DNA of 64,000 nucleotides. Origin: Fagopyrum homotropicum (taxonomy: Eukaryota; Streptophyta; Magnoliopsida; Caryophyllales; Polygonaceae). The DNA lies in assembly GCA_033239125.1 (NCBI GenBank), contig BSWB01000008.1, forward strand, positions 340,001 to 404,000, read 5' to 3'. A program made the translations under genes and the position numbers. The notes beneath the pieces were generated by a model. That model did not search any database. It worked only from the letters and a program-made list of their open reading frames with translations, and was not told the DNA's origin. Positions 45,497-57,900 of the stretch are shown in pieces. The first letter of the stretch is position 1. The number at the start of each line of letters is the position of its first letter.

Positions 45497-48148
45497 CAAG
45501 AGCACCTAGACCGGGGATACATCCGAGAGTCACTTTCCCCGTGTGCGGTCCCGGTCATCTTGGTGCCTAAAAAGGACGGGTCTTGGAGAATGTGTGTGGA
45601 TTGTCGCGCCATCAACCAAATCACCATCAAATACGGCATCCAATTCCACGCCTTGACGACATGTTGGATGAACTCCACGGCGCAACCATCTTCTCTAAGA
45701 TAGATCTCCGGAGTGGATATCACCAGATCTAGATGGCGGAGGATGGCGAGTGGAAAACGGCGTTCAATACAAAGTATGGATTGTACGAGTGGCTCGTCGT
45801 GCCCTTTGGCCTTTCCAACGCCCCGTCTACATTCATGAGACTCATGGACCACATCTTATGCAGGTTTTTGGGTATTTTTGTCGTCGTTTCCTTTGATGAT
45901 ATATTGGTGTTTAGTACGTCTTTTCACATCGGTCAACTTTGCCAAGTGCTTGAGTGCCTTAGACAAGAGCATTTGTACGTTAATTTAGACAAATGTGTCT
46001 TTTGCTCGGACACCACTATATTTTTGGGTTATGTTGTATCTAAGGATGGATTCCGAGTGGACGAATCAAAAGTTCGCGCCATTCGGGAGTGGCCTATTTT
46101 ACTACGGCCACCATGATCCGAGCATTTCTCGACTTAGCGGGCTTCTATCGACGTTTTGTAAAAGACATTAGTTCGATAGCAGCACCGTTACACGAGCTTA
46201 CAACAAAGGGTGTCATGTTTGTGTGGTGTGATACCCATGCTCGAGCGTTTGATGCGCTCAAAGACCTCTTTGCAATGCGTCAATACTCCAACTTTCAAAC
46301 TTTTCTAAAACATTTGTAGTGGAGTGTGACGCATCTAACGTAGGTATTGGGGTTTCTCCTACAAGAGAATCGGCTCATTGCCTACTTTAGTGAAAAACTT
46401 TCCGGTCCATCACTAAACTATCCAACATATGACAAGGAGCTATATGCTTTAGTTCGTTGTCTAAAGACGTGGCAACACTACTTGTGGCCGAAGGAGTTCG
46501 TGATTCATTTGGATCATGCGGCTCTTTCGTATCTCAAGAGTCAAACAACTCTAAGTCGGCATCACGCAAGTTGCGTCGAGTTTTTAGAGACCTTTCCTTA
46601 TGTCATTCGGCATAAAAAAAGACAAAGAGAATGTAGTAGCCGATGCCCTTTCTCGCCGATATATCCTCCTCACTCATATGGACGCCAAGATCCATGGATT
46701 TTCTCTTATCAAAGAGTTATATGTCATGGACCTTGACTTCAAGGGTATAATTGTGCAATGCCTCCACCTCCGAGAGAATGATTCCTACTTCATCAATGAT
46801 GGCTATCCTTTTTGTGCGGGAAAGCTTTGCATTCTCCACTCATCAATACGTCATTTGTTGATCAAGGAGGCACATGAGAGGCGTGGTCACTTCGGTGCTA
46901 TCAAGACCCTCCACTCTATAAGAGCATTTTTTGGCCATATATGTGCAAGCATGTGACACAGTTTTGCAGTGATTGCATTACATGTCACCATGTGAATTGC
47001 GTCAAGGTCCGAATGGGTTGCATTCTCCCTTGCTTATACCATTGGGTCCTTGAGATGATATTTTTATGGACATTGTTATGGGTCTACTTATGTCAAAGAG
47101 AGGGAAAGACTTCATATTTGTGGTAGTCGACCGTTTCTCCAAAATGACACATTTTATCGCATGTAAGAGCACGCATAATGCAAGTGAAATTGCAACACTA
47201 TTTTTTGACAATGTCGTGCACTTACAAGGAATACCACGTTCTATCGTTAGCGACCGGGACGTCAAACTTGTTAGTCATTTTTGGAGAACACAATAGGGAA
47301 AACTCGGGACTAACTTGTCATTCTCGAGTAGCTACCACCCCCAAACTGATTGTCAAACGGAGGTGACCAATCGGACATTGGGTGCTCTACTTAGGGCTAC
47401 CCTTAGTACAAACCCACGTAGGTGGGAGGACATATTTCCATTGTTGAGTTCTCATATAACAAGTCTAGGCACTCCGCAACGAAGTTATCACCTTTCGAAG
47501 TTGCCTACGGCCTCTACCCACACACTCCGATGGACTTCACATCAAGGCCGCTCAAGGATGGGGAGAATATCTCCGCAGCACATTGAGTCGACCACATTAT
47601 GGAGATTCATGAGCGGACACGAAACCAACTTCAACGTCGTGCCGCACAAATTGTCGATCAATGCAACAAAGGCCGTCGCGACATCTCCTACGAGCCCGGT
47701 GATCTTGTGTGGCTCCACCTTCGGAAGGAGCATTTTCCAACCCACCGCAAGGGCAAGCTTTCGGACCGCGGTGATGGACCCTTTGGCATCATATCTCGCC
47801 ATGGTCCAAACGCCTACAAGTTAGAGCTTACGGATTCCTAAAATGTGCATCCAACGTTCAATGTCAAGGACCTTGCACCATATATTGAGCCCTTATTTGA
47901 CGACGGTGAAACGGGGAGGTTTCACATCCAATATGGGGGGGACTGATGCGCCCTTGACTACTATGACCGCGGAGGATGAGGATGATGCCTTTCGGGTATG
48001 CTCCAATGGACCACTCACCCGAGCACGTGCTAAGGCCATCACCCAAGGCACCGCGTCGCTTATTGCTCGTACCGTCGCTGCCTATCCCGACACTTATCAT
48101 GGCACACCTTGCCTTTGTTCCACCATGGGATTACTGACGGATGATTGA
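45497..48148 (+). pseudogene. CRM #3 RT, RNase H and integrase
   Basis: RT resumes with RESLSPCAVPVILVPKKDGSW and MCVDCRAINQI, frameshifts near 45630, then MPFGLSNAPSTF-type sequence with VPFGL and the catalytic SFDD box (near 45890). RNase H (46340-46660) has a frameshift near 46610. The integrase zinc finger (46850-46985) and core follow (VVVDRFSKM; VSDRDVKL; HPQTDCQTEV, with a Gly-to-Cys change). Stops occur at 47294 and 47585. The C-terminal SNGPLTRARAK tail ends in the 3' LTR at 48148. Confidence 0.85.
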
Positions 48149-48733
48149 GACTACCGACGGAAGACTTGTCCCGCATATTTATTTCCGTCATCTATTATCT
48201 ATTTTATGTTTTAGATATTTAAATAATTAAAGGGATATTCTTGTGGATATCTCCCTTTAAGAAGAAGATTTAACTTGGAATAACTCATAGAATATTCCAA
48301 TCATATCCATTAATTTATGGCTAGAATCTCTCAATTGTGTCTTAAGGATTTCCCTCTTTGCCGCCACCCTCTACTATATAAAGGATGGATTGTAAAGGCA
48401 TTCCTAATTTTAATCAAGTACAATTGAGAAGCATTTCATCATCCTTGGTTCTTGGGTATCACATCTTCCTCTCTTACAAAGTTCTCCTTTTGGATCTTTG
48501 ATCCAAGTCTCCAACTCGAGGATCCTTCAAGGATCGTTAGTTCACTCCACTTCACGGATTGTTCGATCTCTCTAGATCGAATCAACCATACACTTCCGTA
48601 ACATCATCTCTCAAGCTTCTGCAACTCATTTTTTCAACGTCTAATCAATCCGCACATAACAAAATGGAGTAGTTGAAGTTCAAACTCGATCTAGATCTGG
48701 AGTTTGTCCTTGAACGCATCCAAAGATGCATCA
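47944..48733 (+). repeat. CRM #3 3' LTR (790 bp)
   Basis: TGATGCGCCC...GATGCATCA, directly after a polypurine G-run (47934-47943). A TATA box CTATATAAAGG is at 48373-48383. It is diverged from the CRM #1 and #2 LTRs but collinear with them. Its outer end marks the edge of the retrotransposon nest. Confidence 0.87.
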
Positions 48734-49614
48734 AAATGTGATTTGCTTCCTCTAGGAGTTGAAATTTTAAAACCCTAAAATTATGTTGGTGATTGTGGCT
48801 TACACAAACAAACAGGCACTAGATTCATCCTATAATCTACTTAAGGTTATCGGAGTTCAATAAGATTTTAGACTATAGATCATATGCTTCATGTAGCATG
48901 TATAAATCGAACTAGCCGTCTGAAGTTACTCATTCAAAAATATAACTGGCTGAGGTAATGCAATACAAATTACGAAAGCAATTCGACATTTTGGAAATGC
49001 GCATCTTGTTTTCACGATGAAGAAAATTGCCTCATTTGTGAGACCGTCTGAACCATTGTTCCCTCTCCTCCTTTCTTGATGTGTATGTATATGGTTACTA
49101 CTGTTGTTGAAAATTTCTGGTATACAAATTTTTGGTATGTAAATATTTGGTATGAAAATTTCTGGTACGAAAAAAAACAAATTCAGTAATTAATTTTACA
49201 TAAGAAATTCATGTTGTTTCTTTTTTTCAAAAAATAGAGGTTAATTACTTTTACCTACCATTAATAAAAGTGATAAAATTTAATGGAATATAGAAACCAA
49301 AATGAAATAGAAAATGACCTATTTAGCCAAATTTTTTTGAATAATTTCATCCAACTAGAGAATCACACACCTCAATAATTTCATTTGGTTGAATTCATGT
49401 AATCAACATTGACAATTAAACTAACTTTTTTTTATGGGCACTATTGACGGAAAAGGTGACAGAAGTTGGGAAAGGGTGGTTGATTGTTAACAAAATATAA
49501 TATGAGGTGGTTAAATAAAAACATTTTATATAAGATGGTTAAAGATAAAAGGAAACAAATGGTTGTTTTGTGTAATTTACCTTCTTTTATTCCCTTAAAC
49601 ATTTTTGTTAATCA

Positions 49615-49620
<6 letters not shown>
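48734..49620. other. Intergenic host DNA
   Basis: AT-rich, with no recognisable gene. It contains a four-fold imperfect repeat of about 15-17 bp, TTTCTGGTAT/TTTTGGTATG type, at 49108-49171. Confidence 0.6.
49108..49171. repeat. Short tandem repeat, about 16 bp x 4
   Basis: The units AATTTCTGGTATAC, AATTTTTGGTATGT, AATATTTGGTATGA and AATTTCTGGTACGA follow each other. Confidence 0.8.

Positions 49621-49686
<66 letters not shown>
49621..49686. repeat. (AT)n microsatellite
   Basis: About 33 AT units, followed directly by a more GC-rich stretch. Confidence 0.96.
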
Positions 49687-49689
<3 letters not shown>

Positions 49690-51313
49690 TAGACCTGGAA
49701 AAAGTCAGGTCGACCGATCCGTCCAGATAAACGGGAGGGTATGGACAAAGATAGATCTCCTTTCGGGCCAAAAAGCCCGGCCTAGAGCACGAGTCGGGTG
49801 GTACAAGCAAGGGTCCCGGTCATTCCGGGCCGAATAAACGTTTTGATTTTATTTTTTAAAAATTAAAATGTAAAATAGAGGGTATATGGTAGGATTTAAA
49901 CATGAGACCTCAAGGTAAAGTTCAAGTGTCCACAACCATTAAACTACTTAATTTTTGTGCAATACTTTGACTCTTTTTTTTTAATATTTAATACAAATCT
50001 TTTGTCTCTTTTTTTCAAAAATCTAGGTCTCGCCGACCTGCAACCCGACGCGAACGGGTGTAAACAGGATCTTAGGCCCGAATTCCGAACTTGGTCCGAG
50101 TCCACCCAGGGAAAACGGGTAATTTTTTCTTGCATAATCCTGCCCGAGTCCGGGTTTACGGAGGCCTACAAATTAGTAAATGGTTTTTCACATGTCATAT
50201 GTCATGTCAATATACTAACGGGTGTTTGACGTTTGGGGTGACGGAAGGGTCATGAGAGCAAAACATTTATTTGTTTAGCGATGTAGTAACGGAAGGGCCA
50301 TGAGAGCAAAACATTTATTTGTTACAAGAAACCCTAGTCGGTTCCGAAATCTTAGCCGCCCATATCCGCCAAACTTGAGAGCTTCTCCGTCCTGCTAGCG
50401 TCGGAATCAAGTCGCTACCGCCTACAACTGCTCGGAACATAACCGCCTCCAACTGCTCGCACCAGCAGACTCGCAACCTTCTTCCACCGCAACCCTGTGA
50501 ACCCTGACAATGGAGACTAGTAACCCTCGCAATGGAGATCTCTCGGCGCTAATGGAGACTCGTCTTCTGCCGAGATTTGTAGCCCTGCTGCCGTCGAGTG
50601 CAGCCACCACAACACCACATTGTCGTCGTTCTTGCCTACTCTCGAAACCATCATCACCACAACCCAAATCCACGTCATCCAACGCCGGAGTCGAACCATC
50701 GCCGGGAGGCGCTTGCTGGAGTCGAACCAACGTCTTGCGTCTTCGTCGTCGCCGGGCAAAACGCTGTCGCTGCCATCTTCATGTACAAGAAACCCTAGAT
50801 TGGGTGTGATAGGAATTTGGATAAATTATAGAAAAACTCCCATATTCTTAATTTGAGTTTATGGCCGAACTTTTAAAATTTGTAAATATGCCCTTATTAA
50901 ATAATTCCAGGGAACAGATAAAGTTTGTATCTAAAAGAATGACCCAAACTTTTAAAAGTGAAATGCCTTGTTTGAATAATTACAAAATATGGTCTGAATT
51001 CATAATTATAGAAAATATCCCAAATATTTATAATTATACTTATTTGTCCGAGTTCTAACAAATGGAGTTAAACTTGAACATAACAATGCTTGACTCGTTC
51101 GAATCGTATAACACCACTAGTTAAGGACCAACAAATTTTCCTTTTTTACATTTATCGGTTCTCCCACAAATTCCTCATTTACATATTTATCTATATTAAA
51201 CAAATACATCCTAATAAACTAATAAAGAAGAAATTTTTATAATGTATGAACTAATCATTTTCATCAAAACTAGTAGGATACTAGAACTAAATTTCCAATA
51301 TGGGATAGTCGGC
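49687..51313. other. Intergenic, degenerate repeats, no gene recognised
   Basis: 49688-50165 has CGGGC/GCCCG-rich blocks and a GGATTTAAACATGAGACCTCAAGG stretch of the kind found in decayed plant repeats. A 36-bp segment, GGAAGGGYCATGAGAGCAAA..., is duplicated at 50242-50277 and 50290-50324. 50340-50810 is GC-richer, with overlapping frames on both strands; none resembles a known protein. A transcribed 5' region or decayed gene is possible but unsupported. Confidence 0.45.
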
Positions 51314-51382
51314 GTGTTGAGAGGTATAGTGGAATAGGAACCCGGGTCCCGTGTTGAGAGGTATAGTGGAATAGGAACCCGG
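51314..51382. repeat. 32-bp direct duplication
   Basis: GTGTTGAGAGGTATAGTGGA plus twelve further bases occurs at 51314-51345 and again, identical, at 51351-51382 (period 37). Confidence 0.92.
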
Positions 51383-52239
51383 TTGGGACCCGTATCCCCT
51401 CTATCATCCTCATCCCAACACAAGAATCCATTCTCACCCACCATGTCCACGTTTAATTCATCTTCCTCGTCACATTCCCATGGAGATTGGCATTCTAACT
51501 ACAAGTCAGTCACGTTAATGTTTCTCATACAGAGGTAACGTACACATGATAGTAGGATTGTTATATGAACTAAACTACTGAAGCTCAGTCTAGGTTCCAA
51601 AATATGTGAAATGAAAACGGGACGGATGGGGTCTAGACGAACAAGACGTTTTTTAATTAAAGGTCTTAAAATTTCCATGTTATGAAAATTTGTAACAAAT
51701 TAGGGTATTATTTGGTGAATAATTAAGATAATTTATATAATTTAGTTTTATTTAGAATGGGGATCAAGTTGGGACCCTTATTCCCGCCATCACCCTCATC
51801 CCAACTCAAGAGTCCATTCCAACCCACCATGTCCACGCTTTAATCATCTTCCTCGTCACATTCCCATGGAGACTGACATCCTAACTACAAGTCAATCACC
51901 TTAACATTTCTCATACAAAAGTAACATACACATGACAATAAGATTGTTATATGAGCCTAGCTACTAAGCTCAGTCAAGGTTCAAAAATACGTGAAATAGA
52001 ACGGGACGGATGGCACCGTCTAGCGTCAAGACGGACAAGACTTTTTTTATATAAAAAGGTCTTAAATTTTCCATGTTATAGAAAATTTTAATAAATTAGG
52101 GTATTATTTGGTAATTAATTAGGATGATCTACATAAGTTTAGTTTTATTTGGAATGTTATGAAATTGTTTAATAAATTAGGTTATTATTTGGTAATTAAT
52201 TAGGGAGAGTTATATAAAGTTAATTTTTATTTAGGATGT
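51383..52239. repeat. Tandem duplication, unit about 386 bp, with extra copies of its tail
   Basis: 51383-51768 is repeated at 51769-52155 with scattered substitutions (CATCCCAAC, CACCATGTCCACG and CACATTCCCATGGAGA recur in order). The last about 83 bp (AAATTAGGGTATTATTTGG...TTTTATTTRGAATG) is repeated once more at 52157-52239 and partly again to about 52280. Confidence 0.85.
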
Positions 52240-52322
52240 TAAAAAAATTTATTATTGAGGTATTATCTAGTAATTAAACTAAAATTATAAAATCCTATTA
52301 CACACCTCTCCTCCTTTCTTCT

Positions 52323-52580
52323 TCCTTTTGCCCCTTGATTGATGCCTTGGTGTATCGACAAATGAATTCCTTTTGCCCCTTGATTGATGCCTTGGTGTAT
52401 CGACAAATGAAAACAGGGAACTCCTCCTTCCAAGTTCCTACTGCTCTACCATGGTGAATCTCAACTCCTTTCTTCTTCCTTTTGCCCCTTGATTGATGCC
52501 TTGGTGTATCGACAAATGAAAACAGGGGACTCCTCCTTCCAAGTTCCTACTGCTTCCTCTACCATGGTGAATCTCAAGTT
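52323..52580. repeat. 44-bp repeat, three copies, within a 109-bp duplication
   Basis: TTCCTTTTGCCCCTTGATTG plus 24 further bases starts at 52323, 52367 and 52476. Copies two and three continue in parallel through ACAGGGRACTCCTCCTTCC to about 52475 and 52580. An ATG frame at 52489-52695 crosses the repeat and is not convincing as a gene. Confidence 0.9.
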
Positions 52581-54971
52581 TCTTCCCTTCTTCCATGACC
52601 CCCTTCTCTCCTCTCATTCCATGTTCTCCCTTTGCGCTCTTACGCTTTGTTTTCCTCCATCCTGTCTAGAGATGAGTCCCGGCCAACACTTTTAAGCTCA
52701 ATTAAAATTTAGGCTCGATTCAAGCTCAATTCTAATCAATTAAGAAAAATGGGTTACTAAAGCCTTTTTTTATCGTTGATACAAACTAAACCCCTTAATT
52801 TTTTTAGTTAAAATTAAAGGTAAACCGTTGGTTATTGGTTGTAAAATATAAAGCAGTTATGGTTACATAATCTACAGATAAGGGGAGAGGTAATAAAATT
52901 AGAAGAATCTTTTTTATTCCTTATTTAATCTTTTTTATAAGAACCTATAGTTATACTCATCTCTACAATAACAGCTTACAAGTCCATTTTACCCATTCTA
53001 ATCGAGTTAAACATTAACATACTAATAGCTCGACTCGAATAAGAACCCTACATGACATCCTACGTACTTAAGTAATACTTCTCTAATTTTCATTTCCAAT
53101 ATAACCCTAAACTATTTTGAAAGTACTCATGAAAAGTCATATATAGGACAATGGATTGATTACAACAAGAATGGGGTGGGGTTCTACTTGGAAAAAATTA
53201 TTAGGAAATATGGCATTTAATAAATCTTGCAAGACCTTTGGGGATAATTGTCAAATACCATTTTTCTCATTTCTTCTTTCTCATTTTGGGACGGGATTGC
53301 TACTTTTTGGATGTGATCGGAATTTGCGGAATTTGTGTCAACCCCTACAAAAGATATCGTTGCTCAACGATTCTATTTTCTCACAAAATAATCTCCGTTT
53401 TAAGATTCTAAACGATTAAGATACATATTTATGCTTAGCTTATAAATTGGTGTGTTAATTGTAGGCTCTGAAAGACGAAAGCATGGGATTTTTACTTTTC
53501 ACCTAAATGTCTGATACTTAAGTAATTGGATTTTTAGTGAACGGGAACATGAAGAAATTAAAGTTCGGTATTGGGGTTCCGGAAAAGAAAGACTTTTACA
53601 CATAGTAGGAAATTTTTTAGTGGGCGAAGTTGTCCTAGACTTCCAAATGCCCTGTGGAAGCTATTATAGTATTCCGCAGTGTGGGAGCACTTCTACACTT
53701 GGGCACACACTCTATGGAAGCTCTTATGGACTTCTATGCACAGTAAGTAGGAGTTCTTGGAGACTTCCGCACGCGTTGTATAAGAACAATGTGTGTGAGC
53801 TCTTCTAGAGTTCTACAAACTTAGACAGAAGATACGCCCACTTGCATTATGCAAATGGGCCAAGTTGGGTTCACAAGTGTCATGTGAAACGGATGCATTG
53901 GACACTAAGGCACAAGTGTAGGTAAAGTTGGAGTTTAAAAGGACATACCAAGAACTCTAGTTAGAGACTAAGATTAAAGATAGTGATACCTAAGAGGGTT
54001 GTCTCCATAATTATCTAAAGGAAAAATGGATCTTCTCCTTCCTCTTTGAATTCTCCAATTTAGTTCATAATTTTGGATTTTTTTATAGTAGGTTCAGCTA
54101 AGATCATCTTCGCATAGCTTCCAGCTCGTCATCAATGGAGATGATGTAAGCTTAAGGTTGGTGGCTTCACACCTAGAGAAGAACACTTGAAGATTTTTAT
54201 ATTTCTATTATTTTAATTGATTATCTATTGTTAAGAAAAAAAAAAAAGTCTTCCAACATTATCAACCTCTTTTACTATATAAATTTTGTTTGCATACCCA
54301 AGATTTATACCCACCTCTCAACAGAAATTAATTCCTATTCCTTCCAACTTTCAAAACTATATATTATACTTCAACAGCATGACTATCAACTAAAGAGACC
54401 TACAGAGTCTATACAGAACTAGCAAAAGTAATTCCTATAAGCATGTATAAGAAGAAATAAATCTTGCAAGCCAAAAAATGTAAAATTATAAAAAAAAATA
54501 ATAAGTACCTTAACCAATCTACACAGTATTGAGTACCTTAATCAACCTTCATCCAAGTATACAGGTTTGGAACACATCACAAGTTTACCTAAACATATGA
54601 AGTTAAGAATGACAATTAGATTAGCATATATAATGTGTGTACCCCAAAACAGTCATTTTCTGAAGAAGGGAACACACGATTGTTCGGGAAAAAAAACACA
54701 AAATAGACATGTATACAATAAAAAGGGAAAGAAAAAAAAAGTCAGATGTTGTAAAAAAGGTCAAGTAAATTAATCTAGGAAGAAATCATACTACAGATTG
54801 TTATAAACATGAAAACACAGCAAGGCCCTAAGGTTTCTCCTAAAAGAGTAAGTCAAAAGAAAATTTCTCAGCAAAAGCATGTACTGGTTGCAGATACTAG
54901 GAACAAAAGGTAAGTTCCAGATACCCTATAGTTCCTCCCTTCAAGAAATGGAAGGCATTTTTCTACATAAT
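52581..54971. other. Intergenic, downstream of the host gene
   Basis: AT-rich with no recognised gene or RNA. 53630-53930 has several CTTCCR-type direct motifs (GGAAGCTATTAT, GGAAGCTCTTAT) but no clear repeat structure. A poly-A run lies at 54236-54247. The 3' untranslated region of the - strand gene probably lies between about 54700 and 54971. Confidence 0.5.
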
Positions 54972-57900
54972 TTAATCCAGCATCTGGCTGCTTGCTGACT
55001 TTCTATATTTCGCAGCATAACCCTGCACAACGAAAGATGTACTATGTCAAGTGCAGAAACTGGTCTAATGAGATTTCAGTGTCTAAAATGCACAATGAAA
55101 GATGTACTATGTCAAGTACAGAAAATGGTCTAATGAAATTTGAGTGTCTAAATGGCATGGGGAAACTCGTACCTCAAGAAGCTTTAAAATTTTTGTTTGC
55201 GATGAAGAAAGATACTGATTAATATGTTCCAGAGTGGCTGGAATTTGATTTGGCTGCAAGCTATTCACAATCTTCTCCTCTGCCTTTTGAACTATTACTT
55301 TGAAAGCATCTTTGGTCAAGAGACCCTCATGCCAAATTGGTTTCAACAAGTCTTTGACAAAATCTACAAGAACAGCTCGAAAATGTCTCAATGCTTTAGA
55401 TTCCATATGAATGGCTTCATATTCGGCAGGATCCACGTCCATATCACTGATTTGCCAATCCTTCTCTACTTTTTGCTCAATCCTATGTCTTAAGGTACTT
55501 TTTTGATGCTTTGTACTAGCTTCCACATCTTTAGGCATGCTGATAGGAACGTGTGCATCAGTAGCAGAGGCAGTAGCTGATTCTACTTCCATTGTTTTTT
55601 CTGCTTCTATTGTAGGAACGTCCTCTTCGTTACTGTAACTTTTCCTTTTGTCAGGATTCCATGAATGCAATGCCCCACGAAATGATAACTCGACACCAGA
55701 AGAAGGCTTGACTGAAGTATCCTCATCAAATTGCTCAATGCTATCACGAAGAGGATCATATTGACTTCCAGGAGATGATGTACTCGCTGAGGGAATAGAA
55801 AGAGATGGTCGAAAAGGGACAGATGGTTCCCAATTATATGGACTGAAATTTAACTTGTAACCATGAGAGAATTGTGAGTTCCTAAGAATACTGGTATGAT
55901 ATGACCTTTCCATACCAGCACTTGAAGATGAAACCAAGGACGATCTATAGGAGTCAACTCCTTTGTCACTAGTGGAAGTCTTATGAAGACCAAAACCATC
56001 TTCTCTCAAAGAAGAGTGAGTAGGAAAATGACTCCTCCAGTCAGACATCCGGTGATTCATGGAATAACCCAAAGCTGATGCACTATGATCATTGAGCATG
56101 TATTGATTAGGCCTCAAGGAGGCTTCCTCCAAACTTTTGTGATACGATAAACTATTTCCTGTTTGAGAGCTAAATGGTAAACCATAACCTCTCAACCCAT
56201 CAGAAAAGCTATGATGGATCTCTGAGCTGCTTCTACTGACTATTGGCATATCTGAGATATTTTTATTCAGCACGCCTCCTACTGTATCCCTACCTGAAGT
56301 GACGAATGCAGGACCATCGGGAGAAGAAGGTGATTCAGCTTCAGCCAGCTCTCGAGAACCTGTTACACCCAGGATACCCTATTACAAATCAAACTAAGGA
56401 AGGCCAATCCAACGAGAAGTATAAACATTAAGTACCTGCTTCACTGTTTCTCAAAGAAATATCTCCCCCATGTTTGTGGCTGGTACTATGAGTTTCATCT
56501 CTTTTATGAAGGAACCTACATGCACTCCCTTTAATGCACCAACCTTTAGCAAAAAATTCACATATGATAGCAGGTCTTTTTTCTCTATCCTTGAACTCTG
56601 TTTCAGCAGACATACTCCTAGGCCTAATGAGTGTCGCAGACAATCTGGAAAACCCATCATTTGTCAGTGACTCCGAGGTTTTGAGCAATGCCAATAATGC
56701 AACTAAGATGCAAAAGGAATTGATGTCTCCAAGATCAAATAAGTTCAAACCAGTCTATAGAACTTTTTTTTACAAATAATAAATATCATCTAACCTTGAT
56801 GCGCTAATCACATCCATTGGCTGCATATCTGATTGCTCATCTATTTCCTTGGAATCGGAAATAGGGTTTACCTCTCTACCATTGTCTCCTTTAAAAGAGC
56901 TTTCTGAAGTAGTTTCCTTCTCGCTCACAGATCTGGAAAACCCATCATTTGTCAGTGATGCTGCTGTTTTGAGCGAAATTGCAGCTAAGGTGCGAAAAGA
57001 ATTGATGTCTTCATGATCAAATAAACTCAAACCAATCTATAAAACTTAATTTTAGAAAAACTAAATATCAGCTAACCTTGATACACAAATCCTTGGCTGC
57101 ATGTCTGATTGCTCGTCTATTTCCTTGGAATCAATAACAGGATCTATCTCTCCAACAATGTTTTCTTTATAACGACTTTCTGAAGTAGTTTCCTTCTCAC
57201 TGACATACCTGGAAAACCCATCATTTGTCAGTGACTCAGGTTTTGAGCAATAATGCAACTAAGGTGCAAAAAGAAATGATGTCTTCAAGATCAAATAAGC
57301 TCAAACCAGTCTATAGAACCTTTTTACAAATACTAAACAAAATCTAACCTTGATGCTCTAATCCCATCCATTGGCTGCATATCTGATTGCTTGTCTATTT
57401 CCTTGGAATCGAAAATAGGGTTTACTTCTCTACCATTGTCTCCTTTAAATGAACTTTCTGAAGTAGTTTCCTTTACGTTAAAGCAAGGGACTTGGCTATC
57501 CTTTGGATCCATAAGCTTATCTAACTTAGAACCGATATCATTAAAAGAATCTTTTACTTGAAAATCAATATGGCCTCTCTTCAGTTTCTGAGCAAGATCA
57601 TCCTCCTTATCACCTCCAATATGTACTTCAAGTTGGCAACCATCAGATATAGCATCTTTTATGGCACTTTGATCATCACTGTCTAAAACAGCATTGTCCA
57701 TTGGTCTTTCAAGTGGGACGGAGCTTCTATCAGCAGCAGTGTCACCTACTGCACAGTCAGACTTTGATGGAGCCATTATTTTGAGAGTTATAATTGAATT
57801 TGACAGGTTTGACTTTGTGCAGTCATCATGCCCTTCAGTTATCTCTTGGCTAGCAACTACAAGAGAGAAGACATCAGAATGAATAAGCAAGGAAGACGTC

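Larger units (their letters stand above)
39698..48733 (+). mobile_element. CRM-like chromovirus #3 (oldest), 5' part off window
   Basis: Gag from mid-domain, protease, RT split by a solo LTR, RNase H, integrase and a 790-bp 3' LTR ending at 48733. Every domain has stops or frameshifts, more than in CRM #2. It is the outermost element: to its right, at 48734, ordinary non-repetitive sequence begins. Its 5' LTR and gag start lie left of the window, beyond all nested insertions. Confidence 0.85.

Noticed and set aside
50510..50810. Overlapping GC-rich frames of 60-100 codons on both strands
   Set aside because: All frames are open because of base composition; no conserved motif and no consistent start or splice signals.
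53630..53940. Possible LTR or gene fragment with recurring GGAAGCT/CTTCC motifs
   Set aside because: Motifs are short and irregular; no boundaries, duplication or coding frame could be supported.
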